Positions 1-7,535 of a stretch of 10,717 nucleotides of DNA are shown here, one piece after another. The translations under genes were made by a program, and so were the position numbers. Numbering within the stretch: position 1 is the stretch's first letter; each line of letters starts with the position of its first letter. Under the pieces are notes generated by a model that searched no databases, was not told where the DNA came from, and worked only from the letters and a program-made list of their open reading frames with translations. The stretch covers positions 5,384 to 16,100 of the forward strand of contig DCZG01000069.1 of the NCBI GenBank assembly GCA_002331575.1. The letters run 5' to 3'. The stretch is from Atopobium sp. UBA2090 (GTDB taxonomy: Bacteria; Actinomycetota; Coriobacteriia; Coriobacteriales; Atopobiaceae).

Positions 1-2
1 CC

Positions 3-1304
3 GAGAACGGCGAGGTGGCCATCCCACAGGACCAGGTGATAGGACTTGCCGAGGGGATGTTCGGCGACAAGGTGTACGGCTCCATTGCGGACGAGCTCGA
101 CGACGCCATCGATTCCATCACCATCGATGAGGACGGCGACCCCGACGACGTGTTCCTCGATAACCTGCAGTCGATCTTCTCGGGCAGCATTGCCAAACCC
201 CTCGTGGAGGCGGCGAACCAGAAGTACGGCGACGAGTTCCGCGCCTCGCAGCAGAAGAAGGTGGAGCGTCGTATCAAGGCGGACGTGGACATCAGGCTCA
301 ACTGCGAGGTGGGCGAGTTCACCATCGAGAAAAACCGCATCGAGAAGGACCGTGCAAGCCAGCTCGATCGCGCACAGACGCAGGAGGAAGCAGACGAGAT
401 CAACCGCGTCTACGACGAGAAGATCGAGAGCGCGCGGCAGAGCCTCGTTGAGAGCCTCAAGGACTCTCGCGACGAGCTTGTGAAGAGCGCCGGCGAGACC
501 GTGGTGCGCGAGGTGGAGACCGCCAAGAGGGAGGGCAAGAAGCAGACCATCGAGGGCAGCATCCGCGACCACCTGCGCGGCTTCTCCCGCACGATCCCCT
601 CGTTCCTGATGGCCTACGGAGACGAGGAAACGACACTCGCCAAGTTCGACCAGATCATCCCTGCAGACGTGTTCCTGGAGGTCACGAGCGTGACCGTTGA
701 GCAGTTCCGCCTGCTGCGCGACGGCGGAGACGTCACCGACCCCGAGAGCGGCGAGACAGTCCACTTCGGGGGGCAGCTCTTCGACCCCGTGGTCTTCGAC
801 GACTCGGTGCACGAGTTCATCAACCTGCGCGGCAAGCTCGCCAACTACTTCGACGAGAGGCTCGACGAGGACATCTTCGACTACGTGCCGCCACAGAAGA
901 CCAACCAGATATTCACGCCCCGAAGCGTGGTCGTGAAGATGGTCGACCTGTTCGAGCGGGAGAACCCGGGATGCTTCGACGACCCGGAGCACACCTTCGC
1001 CGACCTTTACATGAAGAGCGGCCTCTACATCACCGAGGTCATAAAGCGCCTGTTCAACAGCGAGAAGATGCGCGAGCTCTTCCCGGACGACCGAACGAGG
1101 CTCGACCACATCCTCGAGGAGCAGGTCTTCGGCCTCGCGCCGACGGAGATCATCTACCAGATTGCCACGAACTACATCCTGGGTGCGAACGGCGAGGTGG
1201 GCGGCAACTGCGACACGAACTTCGTGAAGGCCGACTCCGCCGAACTCGCCAAGCAGGGTAAGTTCGCCGAGTTCGTCGAGCAAACGTTCGGAGGGAAGCT
1301 GTGA
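3..1304 (+). CDS. C-terminal part of a helicase/N6-methyltransferase-type restriction protein (5' partial)
   Basis: The frame is open to the window edge (E-N-G-E precede the GTG at 15), so this is the tail of a longer protein and that GTG is probably not its start. About 434 residues are visible. A charged helical, probably coiled-coil stretch (about residues 90-190) is followed by a TPRSVVVKMVD segment, typical of the entry to N6-adenine methyltransferase domains. Next comes TFADLYMKSGLYITE, where the SAM-binding motif I (usually DPxxGSG) should lie but is degenerate, then EEQVFGLAPTEIIYQIATNY. I recognise this arrangement from the C-termini of large DEAD/DEAH-helicase restriction proteins; the helicase part would lie to the left. 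The catalytic NPPY motif is absent: the protein stops shortly after the SAM half. In relatives, as I recall, NPPY lies just downstream or in a partner gene, and no such gene follows here. Base composition is GC-rich, unlike the next two genes. Family assignment is fairly secure; activity is doubtful. Confidence 0.75.
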   Translation, partial: ENGEVAIPQDQVIGLAEGMFGDKVYGSIADELDDAIDSITIDEDGDPDDVFLDNLQSIFSGSIAKPLVEAANQKYGDEFRASQQKKVERRIKADVDIRLNCEVGEFTIEKNRIEKDRASQLDRAQTQEEADEINRVYDEKIESARQSLVESLKDSRDELVKSAGETVVREVETAKREGKKQTIEGSIRDHLRGFSRTIPSFLMAYGDEETTLAKFDQIIPADVFLEVTSVTVEQFRLLRDGGDVTDPESGETVHFGGQLFDPVVFDDSVHEFINLRGKLANYFDERLDEDIFDYVPPQKTNQIFTPRSVVVKMVDLFERENPGCFDDPEHTFADLYMKSGLYITEVIKRLFNSEKMRELFPDDRTRLDHILEEQVFGLAPTEIIYQIATNYILGANGEVGGNCDTNFVKADSAELAKQGKFAEFVEQTFGGKL

Positions 1305-1349
1305 GGATGGACCTTTCGATGAGGCGTTTCAGGCGCTGGGAAATACGAC

Positions 1350-3752
1350 GTGGTTCAACCGAACTCGTCTGCGATTGACGGAAACTGGTGTACAGAAATG
1401 CTCAATAGAGATATCAGAGTCGATTTGCATATTCACTCGAAGGCGAGCGAATACAAAGAGAGCCCCGACTCCACGGGAAACAACATCGTCGCCGAGTCTG
1501 ACATAGACCATCTTGATGTCTTGTTCGAGAAGCTAAGTGTCTCGCAGAACAGCATCAACATGATTTCAATTACTGACCACAACCGCTTTGATCCCGATAT
1601 ATATGAAGCGATAAACGAGCGTATTGCTAACGGAGACAGCGGAACAGTCGAGGCGGTTCTTTCCGGCGTCGAGTTTGATGTTCTATTTCAGGAAGACAAA
1701 CCACATGCCCACGTAATTGCGATTTTCGACGTAGGCGATTGGTCAAAGAACCCTGATGCCTGCAGGAAGAACTACAAGAAGATACAAGATGGAATAGACG
1801 GGGATAAATTAACGGGTGCTAATGATAAATACAATCTAGACCGTTTTGAATCCATTCTTAAGAATATCGGCCTCAACGTTATTCTAATCGCACATCAGCA
1901 CCAAGGGCTTACTAGCCAGAATGTGAAAAAGAGGACTCTTTCTTCCGCTACAGACGATGCTATTGACTACGTGAAGTTCGGCTACATAGACGCCCTTGAG
2001 TACACAAAATCACGTGTACAAGGAATAATCCTCTCGGATTTAGTCAATCTGGATGTCAAAGCGAGCACAATAGTCGGAAGTGATTGCCACACATGGGAAA
2101 CGTACCCGAAGCATGACCGCGATGATGTGCGCCAACGCGACAGCTACTACTCGACCATTCGGGCTCTGCCAACGTTCAAGGGCCTGCTTATGGCACTTAC
2201 ATCTCCAGGCACGCGCTTCCAACAGCCGACGCGCGTAACGAAGGCCTCTTACATCGACCACATGGATATCAACGGCACAAGGGTTGACCTATGCCCTGGC
2301 ATAAACGCGATAATCGGTGAAAACGGCGCCGGAAAGTCATCCTTGCTTGCGATGCTGACAGAAGAACGACCGCCACAACATGTGAAGAACTTTCTAACTA
2401 AGCGAAATGCGATTCAAGCAGATAAGCTCCTTAATGGCAGTCGGGTCGTAAACATCAAGCAAGGCCAGCTCGAGAAGAGCTACTCGAGCGACAACGGAAT
2501 GTTCGAATCATCCCTATATCCGGAAATTGACAACACACAGTTTGAAGCGCGTGTAAAGAGCTGGTCGAAGAAAGTAAAGGAGCGGATAGACAGCAACATC
2601 GAGAGCACAACCGTTCTCGACAAACTAAAAAGCACGTCTTTCAAGTTAGACCCTGGCCTTGAAAAGGGCACGTTTTACATCCAGATAAACGAGCCAGATG
2701 GTTTTACCGGAGGTGTCAACCCACACAAGGCCCATGTGACCCAAATCGAAAATGCACGGGCTACGCTGATTTCAGAACGTGAAACTAACTACTACCTTGA
2801 GGGCACGAATGAGCGCAGGCAACTTGATGCGGCAATTCAAGCACTCGGTGAGCTTCTAAAGATCTTAAATCAGCGATCAGAGCGCGTCACTCTGCAGAAC
2901 TCAGTCAAAAATACAATCTCGAAGCAGATTGCCACATACAAGAAAAATCTTGAGCAGCTGCAGAGCGATAAGGATACGCAAAAAGCAAACTACCGAGCAC
3001 AGAAGAATGCTGTGAGCTCTGCGGTTTTGGGTGCGGTAAAAGATCTCCTAAAAACCAAACCGGAGGTACAGGAATTCACCAGCATGCCGGATGGTCTTGG
3101 GGTAGACAGTAGCGATAAAGGAGGGTTCAAGTTCTATACATCTGTGGCATATAGAGAGTCCACCTCCCTTTCTTCTGACTTCCTGAAAAATATGAACAAC
3201 GGGTATAAATCGCTGGATGACGTCCTCGCTATAGACTCTGCTGACAAAGCCGAGGCTGCTGTTCCCAGTCGCTTGCAGAAAAATTGGAAGTCGCGCTGGG
3301 ACGACTTGGTCGCCAAGTTTATTGAAGACCAGGAGAAGACGACGCATTACATCATGAACGCCAGTGATACGAAAGTTGGAAGCACGCTAGGTGAACAGTC
3401 GTTAACCTTCTACGAATACAGCTCGCTGCGTTCTGACAACGTCGATGTATTTGTCGTTGACCAGCCGGAAGACCACATTTCGAATGCGCGTATTTCGAAA
3501 AAGCTGACCACGTTCTTCAATCGCATGAGAAACGAGAAGCAGATTATTCTGGTCACGCATAGCCCTCTCCTCGTAGTCAACCAAGACGCGGATAACGTAA
3601 TAGTTCTGAACGAAGACAAAGACACCAACAAGCTCAATGTTCAATGCGGTTGTCTCGAATCTGAGGGAATTCTCGATCAAGTCGCTGAAAAGATGGAGGG
3701 CGGCACTGAGGCAGTTAGAAAGAGGTTGAGGGTTTATGGCAAAGCAGTTTAA
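1350..3752 (+). CDS. PHP phosphoesterase - ABC/SMC-type ATPase fusion, putative defence protein (TrlF-like)
   Basis: The 800-residue product has two modules. The N-terminal PHP metal-dependent phosphoesterase shows VDLHIHS (residues 24-30), SITDHN (73-78), a conserved-looking Glu in SGVEFD, HAH (119-121), AHQH (181-184) and GSDCH (243-247), which together supply the usual His/Asp metal ligands. The C-terminal ATPase has Walker A GENGAGKSS (323-331), a long charged middle that is probably coiled coil (about 490-570), a signature-like STLGEQSL (678-685), Walker B VFVVDQPED (700-708) and an H-loop LVTHSP (734-739). The QPED form is shared with RloC/PrrC-like conflict ATPases. The order resembles proteins annotated as TrlF-family AAA-like ATPases; that name is from memory. 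The expected role is ATP-gated cleavage of a nucleotide or nucleic acid in the cytoplasm. The start is uncertain: GTG 1350 has a weak GGGA upstream, and ATG 1398 in the same frame also keeps the whole PHP domain. GC is lower than in both flanks, suggesting transfer. It overlaps the next gene by 17 bases. Confidence 0.85.
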   Translation: MVQPNSSAIDGNWCTEMLNRDIRVDLHIHSKASEYKESPDSTGNNIVAESDIDHLDVLFEKLSVSQNSINMISITDHNRFDPDIYEAINERIANGDSGTVEAVLSGVEFDVLFQEDKPHAHVIAIFDVGDWSKNPDACRKNYKKIQDGIDGDKLTGANDKYNLDRFESILKNIGLNVILIAHQHQGLTSQNVKKRTLSSATDDAIDYVKFGYIDALEYTKSRVQGIILSDLVNLDVKASTIVGSDCHTWETYPKHDRDDVRQRDSYYSTIRALPTFKGLLMALTSPGTRFQQPTRVTKASYIDHMDINGTRVDLCPGINAIIGENGAGKSSLLAMLTEERPPQHVKNFLTKRNAIQADKLLNGSRVVNIKQGQLEKSYSSDNGMFESSLYPEIDNTQFEARVKSWSKKVKERIDSNIESTTVLDKLKSTSFKLDPGLEKGTFYIQINEPDGFTGGVNPHKAHVTQIENARATLISERETNYYLEGTNERRQLDAAIQALGELLKILNQRSERVTLQNSVKNTISKQIATYKKNLEQLQSDKDTQKANYRAQKNAVSSAVLGAVKDLLKTKPEVQEFTSMPDGLGVDSSDKGGFKFYTSVAYRESTSLSSDFLKNMNNGYKSLDDVLAIDSADKAEAAVPSRLQKNWKSRWDDLVAKFIEDQEKTTHYIMNASDTKVGSTLGEQSLTFYEYSSLRSDNVDVFVVDQPEDHISNARISKKLTTFFNRMRNEKQIILVTHSPLLVVNQDADNVIVLNEDKDTNKLNVQCGCLESEGILDQVAEKMEGGTEAVRKRLRVYGKAV

Positions 3753-4080
3753 GGTCGAAGGGACCGATGAGGGAGCTATCTGCATTTCTGTCGATGGAAA
3801 GCCGACGATTCTATCGGTGGATAGCGATATTCAGGCGGAAGATATATACAGCTCTTTGCAGTACCAGCCGAAAGATACCTACGTATTCGAAGATGGCGGG
3901 GCGGGTAAAGTAGCGCAGGCGCCATACGAGACATTTCGAGACTTCCTGAAAGAGATTGTGATTCAGGTAAACAAGCTCGCGGAAGATGACAATGCGGAAC
4001 AAGATGAAGATGATACTGCATCACAGAGCACGGAAGAGGCATTCGGCGTTACAGACTACTCTGAAGATATTCCTTTCTGA
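3736..4080 (+). CDS. small acidic partner protein with SSB-like C-terminal tip
   Basis: I do not recognise this 114-residue protein. Its ATG lies 17 bases inside the PHP-ATPase gene and has purine-rich AGAGG and GAGGG just upstream, so the two are probably co-transcribed and translationally coupled. Residues 1-85 look like a small mixed alpha/beta domain with short beta-prone segments (ICISVDGKPTILSV) and a helix near FRDFLKEIVIQVNKL. Residues 86-114 form a low-complexity acidic, disordered tail ending DYSEDIPF. That end closely resembles the tip of bacterial single-stranded-DNA-binding protein (DDDIPF), which binds repair and replication proteins such as ExoI, RecO, RecQ and PriA. No OB-fold sequence is evident, so it is not itself an ordinary SSB. 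It could be a sensor, adaptor or inhibitor for the upstream ATPase. The coding assignment is strong; the function is inference. It shares the lower GC of its neighbour. Confidence 0.75.
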   Translation: MAKQFKVEGTDEGAICISVDGKPTILSVDSDIQAEDIYSSLQYQPKDTYVFEDGGAGKVAQAPYETFRDFLKEIVIQVNKLAEDDNAEQDEDDTASQSTEEAFGVTDYSEDIPF

Positions 4081-4147
4081 CATAGGGTCGAGTAACTCAA
4101 TATTGACGATTCGCCCTGCCCCGAGCCCGAAGCAGTCGCTTTAGGGC

Positions 4148-4480
4148 CTATCTCCCGTCGTTAAGGACGTTCTTGTGGTGACGCAGGAGGGCCTTCTCGG
4201 AACCCGTCACCAGGAGGCTCACGATGTCGTAGCGGATGCTGGTGAGGCCCTCCACCTCGGCCTCGGCGAGGTAGGCCGCCGCGATGCGCTCGAAGCGCTC
4301 CCGGTCGGGCTCCTCCTGGGGCATGTCGTAGCCGCCGCACTTGGTCGTGGTGTCCACGAAGACGAGCTCACCCTCGTCCAACGCTAGGAAACCGCCTCGG
4401 TAAGCTGGCACGCCCCAACCCCCGTACTCCTCGGTGTAAGCGGTCAAGCATATGTCACAACTTTCGGCCAAGATTGTCAC
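4148..4480 (-). pseudogene. yraN-like (UPF0102) remnant fused to IS21 end
   Basis: The 110-residue frame begins at a GTG inside the IS21 terminal repeat, 12 bases after the istB stop. A strong AGGAGG sits 8 bases upstream, so it may be translated. Its first ten or so residues come from the insertion element; the rest is host DNA. The host part, GELVFVDTTTK then RERFERIAAAYLAEAEV, SIRYDIVSLLV and ALLRHH, matches the C-terminal two thirds of YraN/UPF0102 proteins, a restriction-endonuclease-fold family often encoded near dprA or rnhB. The family's active-site positions look lost: the GExD segment reads GGFL and the VExKTR strand reads VDTTTK. The N-terminus is missing and is not found on the other side of the element. 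I read it as a decayed, IS-truncated gene, probably non-functional. The family call is moderate because the match is from memory of typical sequences. Confidence 0.6.
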
Positions 4481-4482
4481 AA
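4453..4482. repeat. IS21 terminal repeats, istB-side end (2 copies)
   Basis: Two TGTCACAAC units start at 4453 and 4475, 22 bases apart, with TCGGCCA between them. They are inverted relative to the repeats at the other end and are the probable transposase-binding sites. The second unit contains the GTG used as start by the downstream yraN-like frame. Confidence 0.85.
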
Positions 4483-4492
4483 CCTCTTCCTC

Positions 4493-5269
4493 CTAGTGCC
4501 GTGTCCCTCCCTTCTTTGACGACGACCACTCGCTGATGGATTGCCTCCGGTCCTTCCGATAGTTCGGGCCGTCGATGTTGATGATCTCGCTGCGATAGAT
4601 GAGCCTGTCCACGATAGCTGCGAAAAGGTCCGTGTCCTCCATGAAGCCGCCCCACTCGTCGAAGCCCTTGTTCGACGTCACGACGAGGCTCGTCCTCTCT
4701 GCGCATTGCGAGACGAAGCCGAACAGCAGGGTCGCCTCGGCCTGGCCGAGGCGCTCGTAGCCGATCTCGTCCACGATGACGAGCCTGGCACGCGTCAGGT
4801 CCCTGACCCTGCGCTCGCTCGCCGGGACGAAGTCCTTCGTCTCGGGCACATGCACGGGCGTGTCCGTCTCCTCGAAGCACACGTCATACCCTCGGTCGAG
4901 GGCCTCGTAGCCCAGGATTGTCGCAAGCATGGTCTTGCCCGTAGATGTCGGTCCGAGCAGGCACACGTTGAAGGCCTGGTCCAGCCAGGTCATGTCCATG
5001 AGGTTGAGGATCACCTGCTTGCCCGCCGAGGGCTGGAACCCAAAGTCGAACTCGCCAAGCGACTTGCGGGCAGGGAGGTGCGATCGCTTGAACCTCACCT
5101 CGCGCTTGTGGCCCTCCTTGAGCCTGAGCTCCTCGCGCAGGAACAGCTCTACGGCATGCGTCGGGGAGAGGTCCGTCTGGTTGGAGAACACGCCGACGAG
5201 ATCGACCTGCCTGAGCCGCAGCTGCGGAAGCAGCCTGTTGACCTCGAGCGTGCTGTACTCGGCACCCAC
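4493..5269 (-). CDS. istB: IS21 helper ATPase IstB
   Basis: IstB is the AAA+ ATPase that assembles on target DNA and activates the IstA transposase. With the GTG start chosen here the product is 258 residues, normal for the family. It has an N-terminal IstB segment, LPARKSLGEFDF before the ATPase core, Walker A GPTSTGKT (106-113), Walker B LVIVDEIGY (163-171), a sensor region LVVTSN (195-200) and the typical C-terminal IVDRLIYRSEIINIDG. The GTG at 5269 lies one base after the istA stop, with AGGTGG a few bases upstream, which fits coupled translation. The frame is open further upstream, but that part overlaps istA and does not resemble IstB. Confidence 0.93.
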   Translation of the reverse strand: MGAEYSTLEVNRLLPQLRLRQVDLVGVFSNQTDLSPTHAVELFLREELRLKEGHKREVRFKRSHLPARKSLGEFDFGFQPSAGKQVILNLMDMTWLDQAFNVCLLGPTSTGKTMLATILGYEALDRGYDVCFEETDTPVHVPETKDFVPASERRVRDLTRARLVIVDEIGYERLGQAEATLLFGFVSQCAERTSLVVTSNKGFDEWGGFMEDTDLFAAIVDRLIYRSEIINIDGPNYRKDRRQSISEWSSSKKGGTRH

Positions 5270-5270
5270 C

Positions 5271-6764
5271 TCACACCACCTGCCTGTAGTCTGCCAGGTC
5301 GCGCTTCGCCACGCGGGTCCCGTAGAGCTCGGCGAGGTCTGCCGACGTCGCCGGCCGCGTCCCCTGGTGCGCTTCCGCCCATGCAAGGACGTCGTTCGCG
5401 CTGAAGAGCCCGCTCTCCCAGCAATGGTCGATCGCCGCCGTGGTGGCATCGCCGCCGCACCTGGCCCACGCATGGCAGACCAGCGCGAGTTGGTCGCACT
5501 CGTAGCGCGGGTGCTCGGCGCACATCCTCTCGAGGTACGGCCTGCGTGCCTCTCCCAGGAGTCCCATGGTCCTGTCCATCTCCCGAAGGATTCGGGTCGT
5601 GCGGTCATGACGATGCGAGCTCTTCTGCACGAGGACCCCCGTGGCCTCGCCCGCCTCGTGCTCGGCGAGCAGATCGCCAGCCGGCGAGTATGCCCTCAAC
5701 CTGCCGCCGATCACCTCGATCTCGACCTCGGGGGTGCTATCGTGTGTCCCGAGGGGCAGCGAGTAGCGGTTCTGGCGGAACACCACGGTGTTGTCCTTCC
5801 TTACGCGGCGGCGCTCCCTCCCGGCATGGACGGGTGCCGCCGCGACCGGTACGAGACGGGGTCGTTCGAGCTCGAAGAGCGCCCCAGGGGCAACCTTGGT
5901 GGTACCGTTTGGCTTCGCATTGCCCGTGCGGCCAAGCCAGGCGGCGAACTCCTCGTTCAGGGCCTCGTCGCTGCCGGGATAGGTCCTGTGGGCCAGGAAG
6001 TTGCGCTTCACATACCTGACCGTGTTCTCGATCTTGCCCTTGGTCTCGGGGTCGGCCCCGTGGCACACGGACACGGAGAAGCCGACGTTTTGGCGCAGCG
6101 CCTCCATTTCCCTGGTCATGATCACGTCACCGGCGTTCTCGGTCACGCACAGCACCGCATCCTGGTCGAACACATACTCCTCGGTACGCCCACCGAAGAA
6201 GGCGAACGCAGACCACATGTCGCGCACGAGGTCGCTGCTTCTGTAGGGCCTCGACTGCATGTGACCCCACCTCATGCGCGAGCGCGAGAGCATGAGTGTG
6301 GAGAACCTCACCTGCACCCTGCCTCCCGTGGCGGTCGTCATCCACGCGCAGCCGAAGTCGACCTGCGTCTGATGCCCGAACGGGAGCTCGGGCACGGCCT
6401 CATATTCCCTTACGGGTCGCGACCTGGGTATGCCATAGTCCTCCCTGAGCTCTGCCACGTGCCTGCGCACCGTTCTCTCGCTGGCTGGCGAGGTGCCATA
6501 GCGCTCGACGATCCAGTCGAGCACCTGCGCGGCGGTCATGTCCGGCCACTCTCGCAGCCACTGGACGACGACGTCGTCATACGCCCCGAGGGCCTTGGCG
6601 GCCGGTCGGCCGACGTGCTCGCGCTTCTCATACTCCTCGAGTGACATGTCCCAGTACTTGTCAACCGTGCGCCAGCAGACTCCCGTCCTGGCGACGACGG
6701 CGTTCCTGCTGAAGCCTCTCTGTCGTAGATCCTGGATTAGTTGGTACACCCCGATCTCCTTCAT
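5271..6764 (-). CDS. istA: IS21 transposase IstA
   Basis: IstA is the DDE-family transposase that cuts and joins the element ends. The 497-residue product starts with a helix-turn-helix region (IQDLRQRGFSRNAVVARTG, about residues 10-28). The integrase-like core supplies the catalytic acids: D136 in TQVDFG, D200 in VFDQDAVL and E246 in KGKIENTVRYVK. The basic C-terminal part includes the FRQNRYSLP motif typical of IstA. ATG 6764 was chosen because GGAGA lies about 6 bases upstream and because MKEIGVYQLI is a typical IstA N-terminus. The frame continues upstream into the terminal repeats, but that extension has no similarity to the family. IstB follows after one base. No frameshift or missing catalytic residue is seen. 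Confidence 0.93.
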   Translation of the reverse strand: MKEIGVYQLIQDLRQRGFSRNAVVARTGVCWRTVDKYWDMSLEEYEKREHVGRPAAKALGAYDDVVVQWLREWPDMTAAQVLDWIVERYGTSPASERTVRRHVAELREDYGIPRSRPVREYEAVPELPFGHQTQVDFGCAWMTTATGGRVQVRFSTLMLSRSRMRWGHMQSRPYRSSDLVRDMWSAFAFFGGRTEEYVFDQDAVLCVTENAGDVIMTREMEALRQNVGFSVSVCHGADPETKGKIENTVRYVKRNFLAHRTYPGSDEALNEEFAAWLGRTGNAKPNGTTKVAPGALFELERPRLVPVAAAPVHAGRERRRVRKDNTVVFRQNRYSLPLGTHDSTPEVEIEVIGGRLRAYSPAGDLLAEHEAGEATGVLVQKSSHRHDRTTRILREMDRTMGLLGEARRPYLERMCAEHPRYECDQLALVCHAWARCGGDATTAAIDHCWESGLFSANDVLAWAEAHQGTRPATSADLAELYGTRVAKRDLADYRQVV

Positions 6765-6827
6765 CTGGTCTCCAATGGTCCGGTCCGGCATGGACCTGAC
6801 CATTGTGGTTCCGACATACGAGGGGTG

Positions 6828-6899
6828 TGACATTCCTGGCCACAGGTCGTGACAAACGTGGCCACGGATTCTGACATTCCATGGCCGCTGGTTCTGACT
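6828..6899. repeat. IS21 terminal repeats, istA-side end (4 copies)
   Basis: TGAC occurs at 6828, 6850, 6872 and 6895, spaced 22, 22 and 23 bases. TGGCC blocks at 6837, 6859 and 6882 have the same period. This is an array of direct repeats at the element end, upstream of istA. It is inverted relative to the two copies at the other end. Confidence 0.88.
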
Positions 6900-7479
6900 T
6901 TTTATTGTCCGCTTACACCTCGTCGCGGCCATCTGCAAGAAGTATGGTCTCGGTCGCCCCGAGTGGCTCACGAACGTGTTCCCGCACCGCTGCTTCGTGA
7001 GCACGTCGTGCCCGGGGGAGATCTACGGGAGCCAGAGGGACGCCTATATCGCATCGGCCCAGCGCTGGTACGACTCCATGACGGGCACGACGCCCGCGCC
7101 TGCACCTGACCCTACGCCCGCCCCCGCCGCGTCCCTCGTCGTGGACGGCGACTGCGGCGCCAGGACCTGCACCGAGTGGCAGTCGCAGCTGGGATGCCAG
7201 GTGGACGGCGAGATCACGGGCCAGTGGTCCGGCAACCAGCGGTACACACGCGCCGCGAGCTGCATCACCGACTGGAGCAACGTCGGACAGAGCGACGCCG
7301 TCATGGCCATCCAGCGCAAGCTCGGCATCGGCGACGACGGCTTCTGGGGCCACGACACCTCGAGCGCCATCCAGACGTATCTCAACGGCCTGGGGTACGG
7401 GCTCGTCGTGGACTCCGACTTCGGGCCCAAGTCCGCGAGCGCCCTGCAGCAGTCGCTCAACACGGGGCAATGGAGGTAG
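6900..7479 (+). pseudogene. phage-type N-acetylmuramoyl-L-alanine amidase lysin, 5' truncated by IS21
   Basis: Only the C-terminal part of a cell-wall lysin remains. LVAAICKKYGL followed by FPHRCFVSTSCPG is the end of an amidase_2/T7-lysozyme-like domain; the His and Cys eight positions apart correspond to two of its zinc ligands. The first His ligand and most of the catalytic domain are missing. A Pro/Ala/Thr linker follows (TPAPAPDPTPAPA), then a peptidoglycan-binding-like region with VDGDCGARTCTEWQ, AIQRKLGIGDDGFWG and VVDSDFGPKSASALQQ. The reading frame enters directly from the IS21 end, where a TGA at 6895-6897 blocks it. The first in-frame start is GTG 6976, which would leave only the wall-binding part. 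It probably comes from a prophage and is no longer a working amidase. The missing front is not on the other side of the element. Confidence 0.78.
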
Positions 7480-7535
7480 TACAACACGAATCGCCGATCG
7501 TCATACGCAACCGCATCCGCGTGTCACGTATGAAG

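Larger units (their letters stand above)
4453..6899 (-). mobile_element. IS21-family insertion sequence (istA + istB)
   Basis: A complete-looking element of about 2.45 kb carries istA and istB on the - strand. Imperfect inverted ends begin TGTCACAA on the left and end TTCTGACT on the right, and share the inner GGCC blocks. Each end carries tandem 22-23 bp repeats, two on the istB side and four on the istA side, as is typical of the multiple terminal repeats of IS21. No duplicated target bases are visible: the left outside reads AAGCATA and the right outside TTTTATT. The two flanking genes are unrelated and in opposite orientation. The copy therefore probably marks a deletion or recombination junction rather than a clean insertion. 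Both genes look intact, so it may be active. Confidence 0.92.

Noticed and set aside
15..1304. GTG at 15 as the true start of the first gene
   Set aside because: The frame continues open to the window edge and the visible part begins within a domain, so the protein is longer.
1307..1378. 23-codon frame between the restriction gene and the PHP-ATPase gene
   Set aside because: It has no ribosome binding site, overlaps the next start region and has no recognisable sequence.
3736..4080. Ordinary SSB protein
   Set aside because: Only the last residues resemble SSB; the first 85 residues do not show the conserved SSB OB-fold pattern.
5270..5608. Longer istB start upstream of 5269
   Set aside because: The extension overlaps istA and reads as a low-quality arginine-rich shadow. 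GTG 5269 directly after the istA stop gives the normal length.
4929..6644. 571-codon frame on the + strand
   Set aside because: It lies wholly antisense to istA and istB, which have clear catalytic motifs. It is an artefact of GC-rich codon structure.
6828..6899. Possible short CRISPR-like array (22-bp periodic repeats)
   Set aside because: The repeats are contiguous without unique spacers, match the other IS end in inverted form, and are IS21 terminal repeats.
4446..6906. Target-site duplication around the IS
   Set aside because: The bases just outside the two ends do not match each other.
6765..7004. Longer istA start upstream of 6764
   Set aside because: The extension runs through the IS terminal repeats and beyond the element end. 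ATG 6764 has a good ribosome binding site and a typical N-terminus.
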